Assembly: GCA_019112635.1 (NCBI GenBank)
Contig: DXIX01000007.1
Location: 1 to 34,985, forward strand
Length of the DNA stretch: 34,985 bases
DNA from: Candidatus Blautia intestinigallinarum
GTDB lineage: Bacteria > Bacillota > Clostridia > Lachnospirales > Lachnospiraceae
Reading direction: 5' to 3'
In this document: one piece after another, positions 7,614-14,410 of the stretch
Position numbering within the stretch: position 1 is the first letter of the stretch
How the letters are laid out: every line of letters begins with the position of its first letter
Made by a program: the position numbers and the translations under genes
Notes under the pieces: generated by a model
Told to the model about the DNA's origin: nothing
The model's database searches: none
Seen by the model: only the letters and a program-made list of their open reading frames with translations

Positions 7614-8567
7614 ATGGGAATACGGATAGAAGACGGTGGAATGTTCACTACTGTGCAGGATGAGGGCCGCTATGGCTATCAGCAGTTCGGAATGACCACT
7701 GCAGGTCCGATGGACCGGTATTCGTTTCATTTAGCAAATATTTTGGTCAGCAATTCCAAAGAGGAAGCTGCCTTGGAAATTTCTCTGATCGGGCCTAAGA
7801 TCCGAGTGGAGAAGGACAACGTTGTAGCTGTCACGGGCGGAGATCTGGGCCCGCTCTTAAACGGAAAGCCAGCCCCAATGTATCAGGCTTTTTCGGTGAA
7901 AGAGGGAGACCTGCTTACTTTTTCCGGTATGAAAAACGGTTGCCGGAGTTATATTGCTTTCGCAGGCGGCCTGGATGTCCCCGTGGTGATGGGAAGCCGT
8001 GCGACTTTGGTGAGAAATGAGATCGGCGGTGTGGAAGGAAGAACCTTGAAAGCCGGGGATGTGATTGGCTTTCTGGATCCGAAAGAGAAGCTGCCGGGCA
8101 TGAGCAGACGAAGAATTCCCCAGGAAGTTTTCCCGAAGAAAGAGATCGTCCTGCGGGTGGTGTTAGGTCCTCAAAAGGATGCGTTTACCAGCCAGGGAAT
8201 CCGCCAGTTTTTCTGGCACAGTGCTCAGATCACAGCGGAGTTTGACCGGCAAGGATGCCGCCTGGAGTGTGATCCCATTGAACATGTGAAGGATGGAAAT
8301 ACCATCACCGATGGAATCATGTGTGGTTCCATTCAGGTTCCCAGCAATGGAAAACCGATCATCATGCTGGCAGATCACCAGACCACAGGTGGATATACAA
8401 AGATTGGAACGGTAATTTCCACGGATATTCGCAAGATTGCCCAGAGCCTTCCGGGCATGAAAGTCCGCTTTGTGGAAGTGTCCATGAAACTGGCGCAGCA
8501 GCTGTATATCCGTGAGCGTGAAAAAGAAGAAACTTGGAGAAAAAAGATAGAAGGAGAAGAGTCATGA
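7614..8567 (+). CDS. pxpC: 5-oxoprolinase subunit C / KipA-family biotin-dependent carboxyltransferase-like subunit
   Basis: 317 aa from the ATG at 7614, six bases after AGGAGGAG; an in-frame GTG at 7608 overlaps that RBS and is rejected. AHS2/KipA domain: VQDEGRYGYQQFGMTTAGPM, then DRYSFHLANILVSN, IAFAGGLDVPVVMGSRATL, and the strongly conserved ITDGIMCGSIQVPSNGKPI followed by LADHQTTGGYTKIGTVI. KipA pairs with KipI, giving either the PxpBC heterocomplex of 5-oxoprolinase or the carboxyltransferase of urea-carboxylase-type enzymes. It follows pxpB by two bases and overlaps the next gene by four, so these are coupled. No disabling change is evident. Confidence 0.9.
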   Translation: MGIRIEDGGMFTTVQDEGRYGYQQFGMTTAGPMDRYSFHLANILVSNSKEEAALEISLIGPKIRVEKDNVVAVTGGDLGPLLNGKPAPMYQAFSVKEGDLLTFSGMKNGCRSYIAFAGGLDVPVVMGSRATLVRNEIGGVEGRTLKAGDVIGFLDPKEKLPGMSRRRIPQEVFPKKEIVLRVVLGPQKDAFTSQGIRQFFWHSAQITAEFDRQGCRLECDPIEHVKDGNTITDGIMCGSIQVPSNGKPIIMLADHQTTGGYTKIGTVISTDIRKIAQSLPGMKVRFVEVSMKLAQQLYIREREKEETWRKKIEGEES

Positions 8568-9532
8568 AGATTGTAGTTTTGGATGGATACTGTTTGAATC
8601 CTGGAGATTTGAGCTGGGACGGACTGAATGCGCTGGGCGAGTGCACAGTCTATGACCGGACTTCCCTGACTGATGTGGAGGAAGTGATCCAGAGAATTGG
8701 TGATGCGGATGTGGTCTACACCAATAAGACCCCGATGCCCAAAGAGGTGTTCGAGCGCTGCCCCAATATTCGTTTTGTGGGAGTTCTGGCCACAGGGTAT
8801 AACGTGGTGGATGTGAAAACGGCAAAAGAAAAAGGGATTCCTGTTGCCAATATTCCGACTTACGGAACCGCTTCTGTGGGACAGTTCGCCATTGCCCTTC
8901 TGTTGGAGATCTGCCATCATATCGGGCATCACAATGAGGCAGTTCATGAAGGAAAATGGGAGCATAATCCGGACTGGTGCTTCTGGGATTATCCGCTGAT
9001 TGAGCTGGATGGAAAGACCATGGGAATCATCGGCTATGGACGCATCGGACAGGCGACAGGCCGTATTGCCCAGGCACTGGGAATGAAGATTCTGGCTTAT
9101 GATTCTTATCATAATCCGGTGCTTGAGAATGAGAATTGCAGATATGCTGAGTTGGATGAAGTACTTGCCAATTCAGATGTGATAGCACTGCACTGCCCGC
9201 TGTTCCCGGAGACAGAAGGGATTGTCAACAAAGAAAACATTACGAAGATGAAAGACGGTGTGATCATTCTGAACAATTCCAGAGGTCCTCTGATCGTGGA
9301 GCAGGATCTCGCAGACGCTCTGAACAGTGGAAAAGTAGCGGCAGCAGGCCTGGATGTGGTATCCACAGAGCCGATTAAAGGAGATAATCCTCTTCTGAAG
9401 GCAAAGAACTGCATCATCACACCGCATATTTCCTGGGCACCAAAGGAATCCAGACAAAGACTGATGGACATTGCGGTAAATAATCTGAAGGCATATCTGG
9501 AAGGAAAACCTGTAAACGTAGTGAATTCATAA
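8564..9532 (+). CDS. D-2-hydroxyacid dehydrogenase, hydroxypyruvate/glyoxylate reductase-like
   Basis: 322 aa, starting at an ATG that overlaps the pxpC stop, with GAAGGAGAAG upstream. NAD(P)-dependent enzyme of the D-isomer-specific 2-hydroxyacid dehydrogenase family. Visible: substrate-domain start MKIVVLDGYCLNPGDLSWDG, Rossmann motif GIIGYGRIGQ (about 155-164), an Asp after strand 2 (ILAYDSY) suggesting NAD preference, and the catalytic triad Arg (NNSRGPLI), Glu (VSTEP) and His (TPHISWA). The overall wording resembles hydroxypyruvate reductase/glycerate dehydrogenase more than lactate dehydrogenase, but specificity within this family is hard to read. Its place between pxpC and pxpA is unusual: it implies that a 2-oxo acid such as glyoxylate, hydroxypyruvate or pyruvate is made in the same pathway and reduced to re-oxidise NADH. 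Confidence 0.9.
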   Translation: MKIVVLDGYCLNPGDLSWDGLNALGECTVYDRTSLTDVEEVIQRIGDADVVYTNKTPMPKEVFERCPNIRFVGVLATGYNVVDVKTAKEKGIPVANIPTYGTASVGQFAIALLLEICHHIGHHNEAVHEGKWEHNPDWCFWDYPLIELDGKTMGIIGYGRIGQATGRIAQALGMKILAYDSYHNPVLENENCRYAELDEVLANSDVIALHCPLFPETEGIVNKENITKMKDGVIILNNSRGPLIVEQDLADALNSGKVAAAGLDVVSTEPIKGDNPLLKAKNCIITPHISWAPKESRQRLMDIAVNNLKAYLEGKPVNVVNS

Positions 9533-9549
9533 GAAGAGGGGTACAACTG

Positions 9550-10305
9550 ATGTATAAGATTGATTTGAACAGTGACTTGGGAGAAGGATTCGGCGCCTAT
9601 AAAATGGGAGCAGATGAGGAGATTATCCGCTATGTGACGGCTGCGAATGTTGCCTGTGGATGGCATGCAGGCGATCCTATGATCATGGACCGCACGGTGA
9701 AGATGGCAAAAGAAAATAATGTGGTGGTGGGTGCACATCCAAGCTATCCGGATCTGGTGGGATTTGGAAGGAGAAAGATGGTACTCTCTCCCATGGAGAT
9801 CAAAAATGATATGAAATACCAGATTGGAGCATTGATGGCTTTCACCAAGAGTGAGGGTATGAAGCTTCATCATGTGGCTCCCCACGGGGCTCTTGGAAAT
9901 CAGTGCCAGAACGACCGGGATGTGGCAAGAGCAATCTGTGAGGCAGTCTATGAGGTGGACCCGGAGTTGATTATTTATTACTGTGCAGGCGCTGTTCTGG
10001 GAGAGGAAGCAGAAAAGATCGGACTGCGCACCGCTTCGGAGATTTTTGTGGATCGCGCGTACATGGATGACCTCTCACTGGTTCCGAGAAAAATGGAAGG
10101 TTCCATGATTACGGACGAAGATGTGGCAATTACCAGATGTATCCGTATGATCAAAGAAGGTAAAGTTACCTCCATCAATGGCAAGGAACTGGATATCAAA
10201 GGAGATACTCTCTGTGTTCACGGAGATGGACCGAAAGCACTGAACTTTGTAAAGAGAATTCGTGAAGCCTTCGTAAAAGAAGGAATTGAGATTACCAGTT
10301 TCTAA
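9550..10305 (+). CDS. pxpA: 5-oxoprolinase subunit A, LamB/YcsF family
   Basis: 251 aa, the usual size. Conserved motifs are all present: DLNSDLGEGFG, VACGWHAGDPM, VGAHPSYPDLVGFGRR, HHVAPHGALGNQ, EIFVDRAYMDD and LCVHGDGP, with the His and Asp residues of a TIM-barrel deacetylase-like active site. In the three-subunit bacterial 5-oxoprolinase PxpA is thought to carry out the hydrolytic step while PxpBC activates the lactam with ATP. The segment RKMEGSMI differs from the RxxPGAxI seen in most homologues. It follows the dehydrogenase by 17 bases with AAGAAGAGGGG as RBS and precedes the symporter by 63 bases with no terminator. Confidence 0.92.
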   Translation: MYKIDLNSDLGEGFGAYKMGADEEIIRYVTAANVACGWHAGDPMIMDRTVKMAKENNVVVGAHPSYPDLVGFGRRKMVLSPMEIKNDMKYQIGALMAFTKSEGMKLHHVAPHGALGNQCQNDRDVARAICEAVYEVDPELIIYYCAGAVLGEEAEKIGLRTASEIFVDRAYMDDLSLVPRKMEGSMITDEDVAITRCIRMIKEGKVTSINGKELDIKGDTLCVHGDGPKALNFVKRIREAFVKEGIEITSF

Positions 10306-10368
10306 AAAACGTGAAGAATTTCTTTGACGGGGAGAAACCAGAAAATAGAAGAGAAGTGGAGGTAACTT

Positions 10369-11715
10369 ATGAAAGAAAAGAAAAAAGAAATGTCAATCGT
10401 CAAGAAGATGCTGATTGCTCTGGTCGGCGGACTGGTTGTCGGTATCGCCTGTCTGTTCCTAAGAGAGTATCTGGTGAATTCCGGAAATGAGGGCGTGTGG
10501 AATGTCATCAATATGTTACTCTTCCAGGATATCACTGCGGAAGATGGAGTGAATGCAGTAGGTATTCTTTATATTATCGGACAGATCTTCATGAGAGGCC
10601 TGCAGCTGGCAATTGTACCTTTGGTACTGTGCTCTTTGAGCCTTGCCATGTGCAGCATCTCGAATTCCACCAAGCTTGGAAGAATTGCCGCGAAGACTTT
10701 GATCGGATTTTTATGCTTCTATGTGTGCGGCGCATTTTTCTCAAACTTGATTGCATATGGTGTGAAATCCCTGGGAGCATTTAATGTGACTCTGCCCAGC
10801 AGTGAGGTGGCCGAGGCGTCTACCATCGATGCTTTCAATCCCCTGGCTACCATTGTGAATGCGGTTCCGTCCAACATCACGGAAGCGTTCAGTTCCAACA
10901 ACAGTATCCTGGCTGTTGTGGTTGTGGCAATTATCATTGGTCTGTGCCTGAATGGCCTCGGTGAAAAAGGAGATCCTCTGAAGAAAGTGCTGGAGAGTGG
11001 AAGTGAAGTCATCCAGGTGTACCTGACATTTCTGATCAATAAGGTTGGTCCGGTTGCCATCTTCTGTCTGATTTCCAGAACCTTTGCCATCTACGGCATC
11101 GAGTATCTGGCGCCGGCGGCAGCTTACATGGTGTCTGCGATGGTGACTCTGTTTTTACTGGTAATTACCATCTATCCGATTGGTATCTGGCTGACTACGA
11201 GACTGAATCCTTTTAAATTCTTAAAGAAAATCGCGAAGGTGGGTATTCTTGGATTCTCCACCAACTCTTCCGCGGCTTGTCTGCCTTTGAATACAAGAAC
11301 CTGTATCGAGGAACTGGGCTGCAGTGAAGAGATCACAAGCTTTGTACTGCCTACCGGTATGACCATTAACATGAATGGTACCACGGTAATGCATATGTTC
11401 GCAGTGACCTTTATCGCGACAGCGGCAGGTATTGATGTGACTCCGGCTAACATGGTTGTCATGGCCTTCCTGTCCATCTGTGCGGCAGCCGGCACACCGG
11501 CAATCCCGATCGCAGGTACGACCATGATCTTCACCGTATTGTCCGGTATGGGATGGACCACGGAGGCATGTATGATTGGATACGCGCTGGTTGTGGCAAT
11601 CAACCGTCCGGTTGAGATGATGCTGCTGCCTCTGAACGTGATCGGTGATGCTGCGACGAATGTCATTGTTAATGCGAAAGAGAAGGAATTGAACAAAGAG
11701 ATTTACGACAGCTGA
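10369..11715 (+). CDS. dicarboxylate/amino acid:cation symporter (DAACS family)
   Basis: 448 aa integral membrane protein with eight transmembrane helices and two re-entrant hairpins expected for the GltP/GltPh fold. The hairpin-1 motif FSTNSSAACLPLNT, the unwound TM7 motif GMTINMNGTT and the hairpin-2 AGTPAIPIAGTTM are recognisable. Several ligand residues differ from glutamate/aspartate carriers: NMDGT has become NMNGT, and in TM8 the aligned position of the GltPh arginine that holds the side-chain carboxylate (R397) is Leu, with Glu in place of D394 and Asn in place of D390 (segment NRPVEMMLLPLNVIGD). This suggests a substrate other than plain glutamate or aspartate. RBS TGGAGGT before the ATG. 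It is presumably the importer for the pathway of this operon. Confidence 0.88.
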   Translation: MKEKKKEMSIVKKMLIALVGGLVVGIACLFLREYLVNSGNEGVWNVINMLLFQDITAEDGVNAVGILYIIGQIFMRGLQLAIVPLVLCSLSLAMCSISNSTKLGRIAAKTLIGFLCFYVCGAFFSNLIAYGVKSLGAFNVTLPSSEVAEASTIDAFNPLATIVNAVPSNITEAFSSNNSILAVVVVAIIIGLCLNGLGEKGDPLKKVLESGSEVIQVYLTFLINKVGPVAIFCLISRTFAIYGIEYLAPAAAYMVSAMVTLFLLVITIYPIGIWLTTRLNPFKFLKKIAKVGILGFSTNSSAACLPLNTRTCIEELGCSEEITSFVLPTGMTINMNGTTVMHMFAVTFIATAAGIDVTPANMVVMAFLSICAAAGTPAIPIAGTTMIFTVLSGMGWTTEACMIGYALVVAINRPVEMMLLPLNVIGDAATNVIVNAKEKELNKEIYDS

Positions 11716-11752
11716 TCACAAAACATATTGGGAAGAAATACATAGACATTGG

Positions 11753-11783
11753 AAGAAGAGCTGTGAGAACAGCTCTTCTTTTT
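11753..11783 (+). terminator. intra-operon terminator/attenuator before accB
   Basis: A perfect 12-base stem AAGAAGAGCTGT (11753-11764), GAGA loop (11765-11768) and ACAGCTCTTCTT (11769-11780), running into a T tract. Only 36 bases separate it from the accB start and no promoter can be fitted there, so accB-accC probably depends on read-through. Confidence 0.85.
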
Positions 11784-11816
11784 CAAAAATAAGAAGAAAG
11801 GTATTGGGGCATTGTT

Positions 11817-12224
11817 ATGGGATTTGATAAATTGATAGAGCTAATTTTTGCAGTCAACGAGACCGAGTTTTCTGAGTTCGAGTACGAGAATAAAGAAGAG
11901 AAAATCAGAATCCGAAAAGGAGAAAAAGAGAGTGCAGAGGCGATCCATGTGGTCAGCACTGAGGAGGCAAAATCTGCGCCGGAGACGCCGAAAATCTGTG
12001 TGGAAGACGGTTACCTGGTGAAATCTCCCATGGTGGGGATTTTCTATGGAATCGAAGGCATTGAGATGGGAAAACGTGTGGAAAAAGGACAGATTCTCGG
12101 AAACATTGAGGCGATGAAGCTGATGAACGAAATCAAATCAGAGCAGGATGGTGTGATTGAGGAGATTTTTGTAAAAGACGGGCAGGCAGTGGAATTCGGG
12201 CAGCCCATGTTCCTGATTAAGTGA
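11817..12224 (+). CDS. accB: biotin carboxyl carrier protein
   Basis: 135 aa. N-terminal FDKLIELIFAVNETEFSEFE is like the AccB N-terminus, followed by a short Ala/Pro/Glu linker and a biotinyl domain (about 68-135) with the biotinylation motif EAMKLM; the acceptor is K101. The carrier swings carboxybiotin between a biotin carboxylase and a carboxyltransferase. The partner carboxylase follows at once, but there is no accD/accA nearby; the only carboxyltransferase-like proteins in the operon are PxpB and PxpC. The Shine-Dalgarno sequence is poor (TTGGGG about 8 bases upstream), which may limit expression. The gene symbol reflects family, not proof of acetyl-CoA carboxylase function. Confidence 0.9.
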   Translation: MGFDKLIELIFAVNETEFSEFEYENKEEKIRIRKGEKESAEAIHVVSTEEAKSAPETPKICVEDGYLVKSPMVGIFYGIEGIEMGKRVEKGQILGNIEAMKLMNEIKSEQDGVIEEIFVKDGQAVEFGQPMFLIK

Positions 12225-12238
12225 GAGGAGGAATGGGA

Positions 12239-13582
12239 ATGTTTCAAAAGATTCTGATCGCCAACAGAGGTGAGATTGCAGTGCGGATTATCCGTGCCTG
12301 CCGTGAGATGGAAATTCTGACGGTGGCTGTCTATTCCGAGCCGGACCGGAATTCTCTCCATGTGAAAATGGCAGATGAGTCGGTCTGCATCGGCAGTGCC
12401 GCTGCCGGAGACAGTTATCTGAATATGGACCGGATTTTAAATGCCGCCCTGATTACCCATGCACAGGCGATTCACCCGGGATTTGGATTTTTGTCGGAAA
12501 ATGATGAGTTCGCCGAGAAGTGCAGAGCATTGGGGATTGTGTTCATCGGTCCGTCTGCGGAACTGATCCGGAATATGGGAAACAAATCTCAGGCGAAGGA
12601 GACCATGCGCCGTGCGGGCATCCCTGTGATTGAGGGGAGCAAAGACCCTCTGTTTGACGGAGAGGAGGCCCTGGAGCAGGCCAGAAAGATTGGTTTCCCG
12701 GTTATGATCAAAGCTGCTTTCGGAGGCGGGGGCAAGGGAATGAGGATTTCCTACAGCGAGGAGGAATTTTCAGCTCTGTTTGCCCTGGCTCAGCAGGAGG
12801 CAGTGCGTTCTTTCGGAGACTCCACCATGTATCTGGAGAAGTATATACAGGATCCAAGACATGTGGAAGTACAGATTGTGGGAGACAGTTTTCACAATGT
12901 GATCTGCCTTGGGGAACGTGACTGTTCGGTACAGAGAAGACATCAGAAGATGATCGAGGAGTCTCCCTGTACGGCTCTGACTGAGGAAGTGAGAACCCAG
13001 CTTTTACAGACAGCTATCCAGGCGGCAAAGGCAGTGGGCTACGAGAGCGTGGGAACGATAGAATTTCTCTATGACAAGTCCGGGCAGTTTTATTTTATGG
13101 AGATGAATACCAGAATTCAGGTGGAGCATCCGGTGACAGAATCTGTCACGGGCATGGATCTGATCCGGGAGCAGATCCGGGTGGCGTTTGGGCTGCCTCT
13201 GTCCAAGACACAGGAGGAGATCGAGTTTCATGGCCATTCCATCGAGTGCAGGATCAATGCGGAAGATCCGGCGAAGAACTTTGTGCCTTCTCCGGGCAGG
13301 ATTTCCTATCTTCATGTGCCTGGAGGAAAAGGAATCCGGATTGATACGGCGATGGAGAGCGGAAGTGAGATTCTTCCATATTATGATTCCATGATTATCA
13401 AAGTGATTGTACACGAGGAGAACAGAAAGCTGGCAATCCGGAAGATGCAGTGTGCGCTCCGGGAGCTGGAGATTGAAGGTGTGGAGACCAACAAGGCATT
13501 TCTGGAGGAAATTTTAAAAGAGTCGGATTTCTGTGAGGGCAAGATTACCACAGGATATCTGGAAGAGCATTTTGAAATATAG
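12239..13582 (+). CDS. accC: biotin carboxylase
   Basis: 447 aa from the ATG at 12239, seven bases after AGGAGG (12226-12231); the ATG at 12233 is only one base from that RBS. Length matches E. coli AccC (449). N-terminal FQKILIANRGEIAVRIIRAC, ATP-grasp glycine loop AAFGGGGKGMRI, bicarbonate and biotin-site segment CSVQRRHQKMIEESP, and EMNTRIQVEHPVTE are intact. It carboxylates biotin on AccB using ATP and bicarbonate. It follows accB by 14 bases and ends the operon at a strong terminator. In the absence of accDA it may serve a KipI/KipA-type carboxyltransferase rather than, or in addition to, fatty acid synthesis. Confidence 0.95.
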   Translation: MFQKILIANRGEIAVRIIRACREMEILTVAVYSEPDRNSLHVKMADESVCIGSAAAGDSYLNMDRILNAALITHAQAIHPGFGFLSENDEFAEKCRALGIVFIGPSAELIRNMGNKSQAKETMRRAGIPVIEGSKDPLFDGEEALEQARKIGFPVMIKAAFGGGGKGMRISYSEEEFSALFALAQQEAVRSFGDSTMYLEKYIQDPRHVEVQIVGDSFHNVICLGERDCSVQRRHQKMIEESPCTALTEEVRTQLLQTAIQAAKAVGYESVGTIEFLYDKSGQFYFMEMNTRIQVEHPVTESVTGMDLIREQIRVAFGLPLSKTQEEIEFHGHSIECRINAEDPAKNFVPSPGRISYLHVPGGKGIRIDTAMESGSEILPYYDSMIIKVIVHEENRKLAIRKMQCALRELEIEGVETNKAFLEEILKESDFCEGKITTGYLEEHFEI

Positions 13583-13605
13583 AGAAATCACAGGAAAGAC
13601 AAGAA

Positions 13606-13635
13606 GAGGGCCGTTTCAGCGGCCCTCCTCTTTTT
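13606..13635 (+). terminator. terminator after accC
   Basis: GAGGGCCG (13606-13613), loop TTTCAG, CGGCCCTC (13620-13627), then a T-rich tail ending in five T. Strong GC-rich stem. Confidence 0.9.
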
Positions 13636-13683
13636 CAAAATAGGAGAAATTTTATAGCATAGGGAATAATTCCCCATGTCTGC

Positions 13684-14358
13684 TTAATATTTAGAGAGAT
13701 CACAGCACATCTCAGGATCCAGGATTTTTTCTTTGACAATTCCTGGTTTCTTTTTCAGAAGCATTTCGTACAGCTTTTTGTGTTCCTTATAGCGCTGGGC
13801 ATTGGTCTTTTTGGTTACCCTTCCCACTTCTTCCAGATAAGAACGGTGGATGGATTCCACATTTTCCATGGCACTGCAGAGAAAGGAATTCTTCGATCCG
13901 CGGATGATTCCCATGTGAAAATCCCGGTCGTACCGGGCAAATTTCTCGTGATCCTCCCCGCAGGAGAGCATCCCTTCCAGTGCTTTTTTCAGCTCTTCCT
14001 CATCGTTTTTTGTGGCGTGGATGACAAACAGTTCAATGGCTTTAAATTCAATGGCCTGACGGAATTCAAAGAATTCCCGGAAAGCTTCTCCTGCGATCTG
14101 GTCTGCCGGGATCGTGTCGGAATCTTCTTCTCTCTCAGGACGGCAGACAAATGAGCCAACTCCGGGTTTCGTCGTAATCAGGCCCTGTCCTTTCAGCTTC
14201 TGCAATGCTGCTCGGACACTGATCCGGCTTACATGAAACATCTCACAGAGTTGATTTTCCGAGGGAAGCTTCTGACCTTCTACCCAGTCTCCTTCGCAGA
14301 TTCGTACCAGGATCTGATTAAAAACTTCTTCGCTCAAAGGCAATCTGTTGTCGTTCAT
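13684..14358 (-). CDS. GntR/FadR-family (FCD) transcriptional regulator
   Basis: 224 aa. N-terminal winged helix with the GntR signature (LPSENQLCEMFHVSRISVRA followed by ALQKLKGQGLITTKPGVGSF) and an FCD effector domain (about 90-215). Two of the usual FCD ligand motifs are seen, RDFHMGI and the His of YKEHKKLY; the third His expected near the C-terminus is not evident, and the tail (PEMCCDLSKY) is unusual, so metal binding may be altered. AAGGAGG precedes the ATG. It lies 52 bases downstream of hppA in the same direction and converges on accC. Candidates for control are hppA (a palindrome covers its promoter) and the neighbouring acid-catabolism operon; FCD regulators commonly sense small organic acids. 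Confidence 0.9.
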   Translation of the reverse strand: MNDNRLPLSEEVFNQILVRICEGDWVEGQKLPSENQLCEMFHVSRISVRAALQKLKGQGLITTKPGVGSFVCRPEREEDSDTIPADQIAGEAFREFFEFRQAIEFKAIELFVIHATKNDEEELKKALEGMLSCGEDHEKFARYDRDFHMGIIRGSKNSFLCSAMENVESIHRSYLEEVGRVTKKTNAQRYKEHKKLYEMLLKKKPGIVKEKILDPEMCCDLSKY

Positions 14359-14378
14359 ATAGGCCTCCTTTCAAAGAA

Positions 14379-14402
14379 TGTGCGCCGCTAAAACGGCGCA
14401 CA
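14379..14402 (-). terminator. hairpin between hppA and gntR
   Basis: TGTGCGCCG (14379-14387) pairs with CGGCGCACA (14394-14402) around a 6-base loop. On the minus strand it is followed by TTCTTTG, a poor T-tract, so it is probably a partial terminator or 3'-end stabiliser that lowers read-through from hppA into gntR. Confidence 0.55.
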
Positions 14403-14410
14403 AGTTCTGT

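Noticed and set aside
6883..8567. KipI/KipA sporulation-kinase inhibitor system
   Set aside because: The two genes are clustered with pxpA, carboxylase parts and a transporter, and no histidine kinase or sporulation gene is nearby.
10306..10368. Terminator between pxpA and the symporter
   Set aside because: The 63-base gap has no stem followed by T; the two genes are probably co-transcribed.
11817..13582. Complete acetyl-CoA carboxylase locus
   Set aside because: Only the carrier and biotin carboxylase are here; accD and accA are absent, so the operon alone cannot make malonyl-CoA.
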